From: JAICLV01 sp036380925
GTDB taxonomy: Bacteria > Actinomycetota > Actinomycetes > Acidothermales > Acidothermaceae
Direction: 5' to 3'
DNA length: 64,000 bases
Assembly (NCBI GenBank): GCA_036380925.1
Contig: DASVDW010000212.1
Span: 1 to 64,000 of the forward strand
Part shown: one piece after another, positions 34,503-41,614 of the stretch
How positions within the stretch are numbered: the stretch's first letter is position 1
Layout of the letters: every line of letters begins with the position of its first letter
Notes under the pieces: generated by a model
The model's input: the letters and a program-made list of their open reading frames with translations, nothing else
The model's database searches: none
Told to the model about the DNA's origin: nothing
Translations under genes and position numbers: made by a program

Positions 34503-35975
34503 TCAGCGCTTCCATTGAGCGCTGTCCGAGCCCCAATCCGTGTAGGTGTAGGGGTTGTCGAGAACCTTCTGCTCTGGAATCTCGGGGTTCATGCCCTCCT
34601 GCCAAGCCTCTTCACCCAGCTGCGACCGCAGGTAGTCAACGGTGCTCTGAACCGCCTTGCGAGCCTTGTCGAGATCGACGCCGACAAGCGCGTGGTCGTG
34701 CTTCACCAGCCGACCGTTCACCACAACGCTGTGCACGTCGCCGCGTTGCGCCTGGAAAACCACGTGCCCGTAAGGATTCAGCATGGGGAACATGGCTGGC
34801 GAGGCGTCGTTCTTGATCAGCACCAGGTCGGCCTTCTTGCCGGTCTCGACGCTCCCCACGACGTCGTCCAGACCCAGTGCGTGGCTGCCGCCGCGAGTGG
34901 CCCACGCGACGACCTCGTCAGCGCGCAACTCGCAGTTCGTCACGGTTTCTTGCCGGGCATGATGGTCGAGATGGCAGCGGCAGCGGTCTGCGCTGAGCGT
35001 CGTCCGCATCGCAGAGAACAGGTCACCGCTCCACCACACGCTGGTGTCCATCGACAGCGAGATCGGGATGTTGTGCTGGCGGAGCTGGAACGTGGGTGGA
35101 TAACCCTGGCCCGCGCTTTGCTCGCTCTCCGTCGACACCGAGACGACGCCGCCGGTGGCCGCGATGCGGTGATAGGAGTCCGCGCTGAGCGTCGCCGCGT
35201 GCACATACACCGTGCCCGGAGTCATGAAGCCGTTGTCGTACATCAGCTTGATGCCGTCGTCGTTCGTGGCGCCCCACACTCCAGCGTGCGTCGTCACAGG
35301 GACTCCGAGGTCTCGCGCCACCTCGAAGGCGGCGCGCTCCTTGAAGGCGGGGTCGCCCGGGATGTCGAACGCCAACTGGAACCCCAGCATGTCGCCGCGG
35401 CCTTCGATCCGGCGGCGGACGAAGTCGCGAAACTCCGGTGTCGTCGACCATTCCCAAGGCCCCGCTTGGATGTTGCCGTACGCGAGAACGAACCGGCCCG
35501 GCACCTCCTCGAGCGCGTCGACCGCGGCTTCCGCGTGGTCGATGGTTTGCAGGCCGTGCGACCAGTCGACCGTCGTGGTCACGCCGGAGTCGATCGCCTC
35601 GATCGCGCCAAGCAGGTTGCCGGCGTAAATGTCTTCTGGGCGAAACAGCTTGCCCCACTGCAGGTAGAACCAGACGAAGTACTGAGTCAGGGTCCAGTCG
35701 GCGCCGTAGCCGCGCAACGCGGTCTGCCACATGTGGCGGTGCGTGTCGACCATGCCAGGCATCAGCAAGCCGCCGGTCGCGTCGATCTCGAGCGCGTCGG
35801 ACGGCGCTGAGAGCGCGGGCCCGATCTGGGTTATCCGCTCGCCCGTGACCAAGACGTCGGTGTCGGTGAGCACGCGTCGCTGATCGTCCATCGTGAGCAC
35901 GGTGGCGTGCCGGAACACGATCGGTTGGCCGGGCGCCCACGCCGCGCGGGAGGAGGTCTCGGCAGGATTCGTCAT
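34503..35975 (-). CDS. Amidohydrolase-superfamily metal-dependent hydrolase (ATZ/TRZ, cytosine-deaminase-like)
   Basis: 490 aa. The ATG at 35975 has AAGGAG 8 nt upstream. Metal ligands of the TIM barrel are visible: His79 and His81 (DTHRHMW), His230 (TTHAG), His259 (YVHAA) and Asp310 (SMDTS). Glu283 in STESE is a candidate catalytic residue. A small beta sandwich flanks the barrel (LTMDDQRRVLTDTDVLVTGE; KADLVLIKNDASP). The family deaminates or dechlorinates N-heterocycles; the substrate is unknown. It is divergent from the IclR gene across a 250-bp region with CGGAC-type dyads, and may be under that regulator. Confidence 0.87.
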   Translation of the reverse strand: MTNPAETSSRAAWAPGQPIVFRHATVLTMDDQRRVLTDTDVLVTGERITQIGPALSAPSDALEIDATGGLLMPGMVDTHRHMWQTALRGYGADWTLTQYFVWFYLQWGKLFRPEDIYAGNLLGAIEAIDSGVTTTVDWSHGLQTIDHAEAAVDALEEVPGRFVLAYGNIQAGPWEWSTTPEFRDFVRRRIEGRGDMLGFQLAFDIPGDPAFKERAAFEVARDLGVPVTTHAGVWGATNDDGIKLMYDNGFMTPGTVYVHAATLSADSYHRIAATGGVVSVSTESEQSAGQGYPPTFQLRQHNIPISLSMDTSVWWSGDLFSAMRTTLSADRCRCHLDHHARQETVTNCELRADEVVAWATRGGSHALGLDDVVGSVETGKKADLVLIKNDASPAMFPMLNPYGHVVFQAQRGDVHSVVVNGRLVKHDHALVGVDLDKARKAVQSTVDYLRSQLGEEAWQEGMNPEIPEQKVLDNPYTYTDWGSDSAQWKR

Positions 35976-36002
35976 CTGCGGCTCCTTCACGGTGCCGGTA
36001 TA

Positions 36003-36018
36003 GCGGACGTCCGTCCGC
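36003..36018. promoter_or_regulatory. GCGGACG-TC-CGTCCGC palindrome upstream of the amidohydrolase
   Basis: Perfect 7-bp arms around 2 bp, 27 bp before the amidohydrolase ATG on the minus strand. It contains the CGGAC/GTCCG half sites seen at two further places around the IclR gene. Confidence 0.5.
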
Positions 36019-36127
36019 ATCGCGGTCATGCTGTGTCGCTCACGATGCGACGGCGAGCGGCCGATGTCAATAGCCGAGGAGCCGACCCGCGGTGGTGAGA
36101 ACAGGCCAGCCGACGGCCCGCCGCCTC

Positions 36128-36157
36128 GTCCGCATGACGGACAAAGGACGGGTCCAA
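36128..36157. promoter_or_regulatory. CGGAC-type sites upstream of the IclR gene
   Basis: An inverted repeat GTCCG-CATGA-CGGAC spans 36128-36142. It runs into a longer string (36137-36157) with ACGGACA, then GGACG, then GGTCCAA. The same three blocks in the same order occur immediately before the CoA-transferase start (37098-37117). Likely operator of the adjacent IclR protein. Confidence 0.55.
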
Positions 36158-36225
36158 CAGTTACAGTCATCGGCGGACCACACTTGAGATCCCCGACCGC
36201 CCCGGCGACGACTCGAGGTGAGCAG

Positions 36226-37035
36226 ATGGCGCGGCGCAGCACGGAGCCTGACTTCATCGAGGCGCTGGCCCGCGGGCTGGACGTGCTGCGCGCGTTCGAA
36301 CCGCGCCGGCCGGTGCTGTCCTTGAGCGACGTCGCGGCGCGCACCGAGCTGGCCCGCCCTACCGCGCGGCGCATCTTGTTGACCTTGTCCGAGCTCGGCT
36401 ACGTGCGCGCCGAAGGGGGCGGGTTCACCTTGACGCCGCGGGTGCTCGAGCTCGGCATGGCGTTCATCCAGTCGCTCGGCTTGTGGGAGGTGGCGCGTCC
36501 GCACATGGAGCGACTGGTGTCCTGGACCAACGAGTCCACGTCCATCGCGCAGCTCGACGGCTCCGACATCGTTTACGTGGCCCGCGTGGCGGTGCCGAAA
36601 ATCGTCGGTCTGGCCGTGTCGATCGGCACCCGGTTCCCCGCGTTGCCGACCTCGCTCGGGAAGGTGCTGCTCGCCGCGCTCGAACCGGATGAACTGAAAA
36701 AGGCGCTCGCTGAGCCGAGCCGATCCGGCGTGACCCCGCGCGTGGCGCCCGACCCGAAGTCCATCGACAAGACGCTGCGGGACGTGCGCGCGAAGGGTTG
36801 GGCGCTCACCGATGAGCAGCTGGCCGCCGGGATTCGTTCGGTCGCCGCGCCGCTGCGCGACGGCGACGGGAAGGTGATCGCGGCGTTGAACGTCAACGCC
36901 AGCGCCTCGGAGACCACCCTTGAGGTGCTGGTCGAGCAGCACCTGCCGCGGCTGCTGCAGACCGCGGCGGCGATCAGCGCTGACTGGGCGCGGCTGCAGT
37001 CCGTGCCGCAGGTCGTGGCCGCCGCGTCACCGTGA
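36226..37035 (+). CDS. IclR-family transcriptional regulator (PcaR-like)
   Basis: 269 aa. The ATG at 36226 has GAGGTGA upstream. The winged HTH (residues ~10-75) reads ALARGLDVLRAFE, LSLSDVAARTELARPTARR, LSELGYVRAEGG. The IclR effector domain follows, with GLAVSIGTRFPALPTSLGKVL and AAGIRSVAAPLRD. Relatives of this type (PcaR, PobR) control protocatechuate and related aromatic pathways, which fits the dioxygenase genes downstream. It should bind the CGGAC-type dyads in the two flanking promoter regions. Confidence 0.92.
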   Translation: MARRSTEPDFIEALARGLDVLRAFEPRRPVLSLSDVAARTELARPTARRILLTLSELGYVRAEGGGFTLTPRVLELGMAFIQSLGLWEVARPHMERLVSWTNESTSIAQLDGSDIVYVARVAVPKIVGLAVSIGTRFPALPTSLGKVLLAALEPDELKKALAEPSRSGVTPRVAPDPKSIDKTLRDVRAKGWALTDEQLAAGIRSVAAPLRDGDGKVIAALNVNASASETTLEVLVEQHLPRLLQTAAAISADWARLQSVPQVVAAASP

Positions 37036-37079
37036 CGCGGCTTGACTCGACGCCCGACCCGCGGCCACACTCGCGGCAA

Positions 37080-37117
37080 CGGACAGTTGTCCGAGTAACG
37101 GACAGGACGTGGTCCAA
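37080..37117. promoter_or_regulatory. CGGACA-GT-TGTCCG dyad and adjacent repeat before the CoA-transferase gene
   Basis: A perfect 14-bp dyad at 37080-37093 is followed at 37098-37117 by the ACGGACA / GGACG / GGTCCAA string shared with the IclR upstream region. The second copy abuts the first ATG of the CoA-transferase gene, and no Shine-Dalgarno is visible there. Confidence 0.6.
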
Positions 37118-38295
37118 TGACGATGTCGGCGGCGCCGCCCTCGGCCGGTGGGCCGCTGCGCGATCTGCTGGTCGCCGACTTCTCCCGGATCCTCGCCGGA
37201 CCGTACTGCACCATGTTGCTGGCCGACCTGGGCGCCGAGGTCATCAAGGTCGAAGGGCCGAGCGGCGACGACACGCGCACCTGGATGCCGCCAGTGCGCG
37301 ACGAGGTGTCGACGTACCACCTGGCGATCAACCGTAACAAGCGCGCGATCGTGCTCGACCTGCGTCGCGACGAGGATCTCTGCGCGGCGGTGGAGTTGGC
37401 GCGCCGCGCGGACGTGTTCATCGAAAACTTCAAGCCGGGCGCGCTCGCGCGGTTCGGACTCGACTTCGACACCGTCACGGCGGCCAATCCTGGCGTTGTC
37501 TACACGTCGATCAGCGGCTTCGGCGCCTCGCCACGAGCTGTCGCGATCCCCGGCTACGACCTTATGGTGCAGGCGATCTCCGGGCTGATGAGTCTGACCG
37601 GGGAGCCCGACGGGCCGGCCTATCGAGCCGGCATCCCGGTGTTCGACGTGATCGCAGGCTTGCATGCCTGCGTCGGAATCCTCGCCGCGCTCCAACACCG
37701 GAGTCGCACCGGCGACGGACAGCACGTCGAGGTCAACCTGCTGGCCTCGGCGCTCTCCGGCCTGGTCAACCACACGTCGGCCTATGTTTCTGGCGGTGTG
37801 GTGCCGTTCCGCATGGGTAACTCGCATCCGAGCCTGTTCCCCTACGAGCCGCTCCCGACGGCGGACGGCGAACTCGTCGTCATCGCCGGCAATGACAGCC
37901 AGTTTCGCGCGCTGGCAAAGGTTCTGGAGCTAACCGACGTCATCAACGACCCCCGGTTCGCGCACAACCAAGACCGCACCGCCAGTCGGGACGCGCTGCG
38001 ACCGATCCTTGTCGAGCGGTTGGCCAAACGGACGTCCAAGGAATGGTTCGATGACCTGATCGCAGCGGGTGTGCCTTGCGCTCCGATCAACACCATCGAC
38101 GATGGTGTGGCGTTCGCCCGCGAGATCGGACTCGACCCGATCGTCACGGTTGGCAAGGGCGAGGCCGCCATTCCAATGGTGCGCAACCCCATCACGTTTT
38201 CAAAGACGCCGCCGACGTACCGCACACCGCCCCCTGCGATGGACCAAGACGGCCCGGCGATCCGGAAATGGTTGCTGGGAACCGCCGATGAGTGA
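37117..38295 (+). CDS. CaiB/BaiF class III CoA-transferase
   Basis: 392 aa from the ATG at 37117 (or 390 from the next ATG). Features of class III CoA-transferases: DFSRILAGPYCTMLLADLGA at the N-terminus, KVEGPSGDDTR, NRNKRAIVLDLR, and the catalytic Asp148 in PGYDLMVQA. PVFDVIAGLHACVGILAALQ follows. These enzymes move CoA between carboxylic acids via an Asp-bound acyl intermediate. The 3' end overlaps the citryl-CoA-lyase-like gene by 8 bp, so the two probably act in sequence. First gene of the CoA-transferase-lyase-LigBA operon. Confidence 0.93.
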   Translation: MTMSAAPPSAGGPLRDLLVADFSRILAGPYCTMLLADLGAEVIKVEGPSGDDTRTWMPPVRDEVSTYHLAINRNKRAIVLDLRRDEDLCAAVELARRADVFIENFKPGALARFGLDFDTVTAANPGVVYTSISGFGASPRAVAIPGYDLMVQAISGLMSLTGEPDGPAYRAGIPVFDVIAGLHACVGILAALQHRSRTGDGQHVEVNLLASALSGLVNHTSAYVSGGVVPFRMGNSHPSLFPYEPLPTADGELVVIAGNDSQFRALAKVLELTDVINDPRFAHNQDRTASRDALRPILVERLAKRTSKEWFDDLIAAGVPCAPINTIDDGVAFAREIGLDPIVTVGKGEAAIPMVRNPITFSKTPPTYRTPPPAMDQDGPAIRKWLLGTADE

Positions 38296-39082
38296 GTCCG
38301 CGCGGTACCCGACCTCGCTCGGCACGTCGAACGCCCAGCGCATCCGGCTCCTCGGCCAGGATCTCGCCGACGACCTGATGGGAAAGGTCGGGCTTGGCGA
38401 GCTGGCGTTCTGGCTGGTCGCGGCACGTCGTCCAACCGCGGGCGAGCTTCGGGTCTTCGAAAGCGCGCTGGTCGCGCTCGCCGACCACGGCTTCACCCCC
38501 ACCGCGATCGCCGCGCGACTCACCTACCTTGGCGCACCAGACGCGTTGCAGGGCGCGGTCGCCGCGGGTCTGCTCGGCGGCGGCTCGCGCTTCCTGGGCG
38601 TCACCGAGGACACCGCGGCGTTCCTTTCCGATTGCCTGCACGGCGATGATGTCCGACCGCCCACCGACAAAGACGGCTGGGACGCGCTCGCGCTGTCCGC
38701 GCTTCGGTCGGCGCACACCGCGGGACGGTTGATCCCTGGCCTTGGCCACCCGCTGCACAAGGAGGTGGACCCACGCACACCGGCCCTGCTCCGGATCGCG
38801 GAAGAAGAGGGAACCCGCGGCGCGCACGTCGAGTTATACGAGGCCATCGGCCGAGTCCACCCGCAGGTTCTCGGACGTCGGCTCCCGCTGAACGGGGCGG
38901 GCGTGTGCGGCGCGGTGCTCGCCGACCTCGGCCTGCCGATTGAGATGCTGCGCGGATTCGCCTTGCTGGCAAGGACCGCCGGTTTGCTCGGGCAACTCGC
39001 GGAGGAGCGTCGCCGGCCAGCCGCGATGCGCATGTACCTCGACATCGACCGCAATGCCGACTACGTTCCACCGGATCAGTAG
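38288..39082 (+). CDS. Short citrate-synthase-fold protein, citryl-CoA lyase-like
   Basis: 264 aa, well short of a citrate synthase (about 370-430 aa). It carries the citrate-synthase-type segments ITEDTAAFL-like (VTEDTAAFLSDC), RLIPGLGHPLHKEVDPRTPALL and LPIEMLRGFALLARTAGLLGQL. GLGHPLHKEVDPR corresponds to the substrate-binding GxGHxxYKxxDPR segment with His. Such short proteins are annotated citryl-CoA lyase and may split or form citrate-like acyl-CoA esters. The 8-bp overlap with the CaiB gene and position before LigB/LigA suggest it cleaves a CoA ester of a ring-cleavage product; that is inference. Confidence 0.8.
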   Translation: MSESARYPTSLGTSNAQRIRLLGQDLADDLMGKVGLGELAFWLVAARRPTAGELRVFESALVALADHGFTPTAIAARLTYLGAPDALQGAVAAGLLGGGSRFLGVTEDTAAFLSDCLHGDDVRPPTDKDGWDALALSALRSAHTAGRLIPGLGHPLHKEVDPRTPALLRIAEEEGTRGAHVELYEAIGRVHPQVLGRRLPLNGAGVCGAVLADLGLPIEMLRGFALLARTAGLLGQLAEERRRPAAMRMYLDIDRNADYVPPDQ

Positions 39083-39114
39083 CTCTCGCCGTTTCAACCG
39101 TCGCAGGAGTGACG

Positions 39115-39975
39115 ATGGCCACGATCGCCGCGGTGATCGCGTCGACGCATCACCCGTTCTACTACAGGGCGAGCACATCGACCGGTGATCAGCGGCCACC
39201 GTTCGCAGACGAGTGGGTGCGCAAGGTCGAGATGTTCCGCGACACCTTGACGCGGGCCAACCCAGACGTGCTGGTGTTGGTCGGATCCGATCACTTCCAC
39301 CAGCTGTGGCTCGACAACATGCCGCAGTTCCTGGTCGGAAACGCGCCGCGCTACGACGCGAATTGGCACAACGAGGAGCGGGAGTTCGGGCTGCCGCGGT
39401 TGTTGATGAACGGCCAGCAAGACCTGTCATGGCACATTCTGCGCGGTGGCATCGACCGCGGCTTCGATCTCGCGTTCAGCAACGAGTTGCGACTTGACCA
39501 CAGCGTCACCTGCCCGATCATCACGCTGCGTCCGCAAAACGACCTGCCCGTCGTCCCGATTTACACGAACATCTTCGCTCCGCCGCTGCCGCAGCCGAAG
39601 CGGTTTGTGGAACTCGGTGGCGCGATCCGGGAACTGGTCGAATCCTGGCCGAGCGAGCTGCGGGTCGCGATTGTCGGCACCGGCCATCTGTCGTTGGAAC
39701 TTGGCGGGCCCCGCCAGTTCGGCCCCCACGGGCCCGACCCCGAATTCGACGCGAAGGCGGTGGGCTGGATTGCGACGTCCGACATCGAGCGAGCGCTCGC
39801 AGAAGTGACGCTCGACAGCCTCTGGGCGCCAGGCAACGCCACCCACGGATTCATGGATTTCCTGCTGATGATGGGAGTGGCGGGCGAGGGCGTGAAAGCC
39901 GACTACGTCGACACCTACGACCTGTTCCACACCATGGAGGCCTACTTCACCTGGTACCCGGAGGTGGCCCCGTGA
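39115..39975 (+). CDS. Class III extradiol dioxygenase catalytic subunit (LigB-like)
   Basis: 286 aa from the ATG at 39115 with AGGAG 6 nt upstream (a GTG 6 bp earlier is in frame but overlaps that site). LigB-fold signatures: AAVIASTHHPFYYR with the first iron His near residue 12, VLVLVGSDHFHQLWL with the second His, and AIVGTGHLSLELGGPRQF with a conserved His. Enzymes of this type open catechol rings such as protocatechuate (4,5-cleavage) or gallate using Fe(II). The next gene is its small subunit, overlapping by 4 bp (GTGA). Confidence 0.88.
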   Translation: MATIAAVIASTHHPFYYRASTSTGDQRPPFADEWVRKVEMFRDTLTRANPDVLVLVGSDHFHQLWLDNMPQFLVGNAPRYDANWHNEEREFGLPRLLMNGQQDLSWHILRGGIDRGFDLAFSNELRLDHSVTCPIITLRPQNDLPVVPIYTNIFAPPLPQPKRFVELGGAIRELVESWPSELRVAIVGTGHLSLELGGPRQFGPHGPDPEFDAKAVGWIATSDIERALAEVTLDSLWAPGNATHGFMDFLLMMGVAGEGVKADYVDTYDLFHTMEAYFTWYPEVAP

Positions 39976-40337
39976 GCCGGTACCTGCTCGACAAGTTCCT
40001 TTACACCGTCGATCGCGATCCCGAGCTCGTCGAACGGTATCGCGACGACCCCGCTGGCACGGTGGAGTGGTGGGAACGCGAACGGGCGAACGTGATTCTC
40101 AACTGCCATGTCGGCGAGAGCTCGACCTGGTTGAGATTCGACGACGCCGAGCGTGCCGCCCTCGTCGGCCACGACTACGTCACGCTGTACGAGATGGGCG
40201 CGCACCCGTTCTTGACGCTCACCTTGTTCATCGCGATGTACGAGCGGGATTTCGATGAACCGCTGGGATTCCAACGGCAATACGCGCAACGGCTAAGCGG
40301 GTGGCTCGAGAAGCCGCAGCCCGACATCACGACGTGA
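39972..40337 (+). CDS. Extradiol dioxygenase small subunit (LigA-like)
   Basis: 121 aa. Its GTG overlaps the LigB stop (GTGA). The helical LigA pattern is clear: YLLDKFLYTVDRDPELVERY, FDDAERAALVGHDYVTLYEMGAHPFL. LigA caps the active site of LigB in protocatechuate 4,5-dioxygenase. The order B-A is the reverse of the Sphingobium ligAB operon. The pair needs a downstream route for the ring-cleavage product; none of ligC, ligI, ligJ or ligK is seen in the window. Confidence 0.85.
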   Translation: MSRYLLDKFLYTVDRDPELVERYRDDPAGTVEWWERERANVILNCHVGESSTWLRFDDAERAALVGHDYVTLYEMGAHPFLTLTLFIAMYERDFDEPLGFQRQYAQRLSGWLEKPQPDITT

Positions 40338-40362
40338 CGGGTGGCCGACCGATGGTCCCGGC

Positions 40363-40818
40363 CTAGCCGGCCGGCCCGGCGGCGTCGGGCGCGATCAGCG
40401 CCAGCCCCGACTCCGGATCGTGTCGCTTGCGCAGGTGCGCCGGCGACTCTTGGATGATCAGCTCCAGCGTCGGCCGCACCGTGCCGCCGACGAAGTGGCC
40501 GCCCCGGGTGCTCGCGTCGTGCCGGCCGACGACGATGTGCGCGTGCACCGCAGGCTCGTCGTCGTTCAACGCGACGTCTCCGGCGAGGCTGAGCACCTCC
40601 ACCTGCTCGTCAATGCGGATGTTGCGATATTCCTTTGCCTGCCAGTCAAACCACGCGACGACGACCCGCTCGAAGGCGCCGATGGCCGTGAAATGCGCCG
40701 CGGTGACGTCCTGCTCGACGCACCAGTCTTTGAGCACCGGCATGACGTCGTCGCCGGTCTCGAAAACGAGCACCGCCGTTCGCCCGCTCGCGTCGCTTGC
40801 CAGTTCCCGCCACCGCAT
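40363..40818 (-). CDS. PPC/DUF296 domain protein
   Basis: 151 aa. A single PPC (plants and prokaryotes conserved) domain: TAVLVFETGDDVMPVLKDWC, TAAHFTAIGAFERVVVAWFD, HAHIVVGRHDASTRGGHFVGG. The last segment has the conserved His residues of the trimeric PPC fold. Plant members bind AT-rich DNA; bacterial stand-alone versions are uncharacterised. Convergent with the LigA gene, 25 bp apart. Confidence 0.85.
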   Translation of the reverse strand: MRWRELASDASGRTAVLVFETGDDVMPVLKDWCVEQDVTAAHFTAIGAFERVVVAWFDWQAKEYRNIRIDEQVEVLSLAGDVALNDDEPAVHAHIVVGRHDASTRGGHFVGGTVRPTLELIIQESPAHLRKRHDPESGLALIAPDAAGPAG

Positions 40819-40909
40819 CCGCGCCTCCTGTCAGAAGCGGCCTGTCATGAGCCGTCGCGTCGGAGCCTTCCCACGTGCGCGCAACCGCACGCGCCGTTAC
40901 GCTCCGCGT

Positions 40910-41112
40910 GTGCTGACGATGGACGACGTGGCCCGGCTGGCCTTGGCGCTACCCGCGACAACGGAGGGCGAACGACGCCACAATCGCACGTGGTTCGTGA
41001 ACGGCAAGGGCTTCGCGTGGGACCGCCCGTTCAGCAGGTTCGCGACGCGCTCACCGACGCCTGGCTGGCGTGCGCGCCAAAGGATCTAGCCGCGGAATCC
41101 CTGAAGCGGTGA
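40910..41112 (+). pseudogene. Broken MmcQ/YjbR-family gene: internal deletion plus frameshift
   Basis: From the GTG at 40910 (or ATG at 40919) one frame encodes the family's N-terminus: MDDVARLALALPATTEGERR, then WFVNGKGFAWDRPF. That frame then leaves the family sequence (SRFATRSPTPGW) and stops. A second frame from about 41036 encodes the family C-terminus (VRDALTDAWLACAPKDLAAE) and ends with TGA at 41112. The ~60-70 residue middle of an intact protein (about 115-120 aa) is missing. The junction near 41030 is therefore a deletion that also shifts frame. Non-functional unless this is a sequencing error, which a deletion of this size makes unlikely. Confidence 0.7.
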
Positions 41113-41115
41113 GGC

Positions 41116-41535
41116 CTACTGGCAAAAGCTGCTGCGCGACTCGTCAAGACACAGCAGCCCCGCGAGGGTTCGACCGTCGTCGGCAAGCACCACGAGCCGC
41201 CGGATACCGGCGTCGTCCAGAGTTTTGACGGCCTCTGGCAACGGTGTCGAGGGCCGGACGGTCACGACATCGGCGTTCGCGAAGTCGCGCGCCGGAGCAT
41301 CGTCGGGGGCGGTCGTGGCGACCGTGTCGCGATGCACGATTCCCGCGAACGAGTCTCCGTCGACCAGTAGCGCGGAGATGACGTGCGGGTTGGCGAAGGT
41401 GCGCCGCAAGTCGGCGACGGTCGCGCTCGCCGGCGTCGTCTTGGGACGGCGGACCATCACGTCTCCGACCGAAAGCGCGGAGCTCCTGATGTCACCGATC
41501 TTCGGGTGGTGGCACTGCGTGTGCTCGCCGCTCAT
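41116..41535 (-). CDS. Two-CBS-domain protein
   Basis: 139 aa. The ATG at 41535 has GGAGGTG upstream, so the longer frame is not used. Two CBS motifs: SVGDVMVRRPKTTPASATVA with VISALLVDGDSFAGIVHR, and ADVVTVRPSTPLPEAVKTLD with GIRRLVVLADDGRTLAGLL. CBS pairs bind adenosine nucleotides and regulate partner proteins. It ends 3 bp after the broken MmcQ/YjbR gene, convergent with it. Confidence 0.88.
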   Translation of the reverse strand: MSGEHTQCHHPKIGDIRSSALSVGDVMVRRPKTTPASATVADLRRTFANPHVISALLVDGDSFAGIVHRDTVATTAPDDAPARDFANADVVTVRPSTPLPEAVKTLDDAGIRRLVVLADDGRTLAGLLCLDESRSSFCQ

Positions 41536-41614
41536 CTCGACACCTCCGGCGAATAGCGCGCTGGCGCGGTCTGCAGCCCGATTCTGCCGCAACCCGCGCC
41601 AGCGCGCCTGACGG

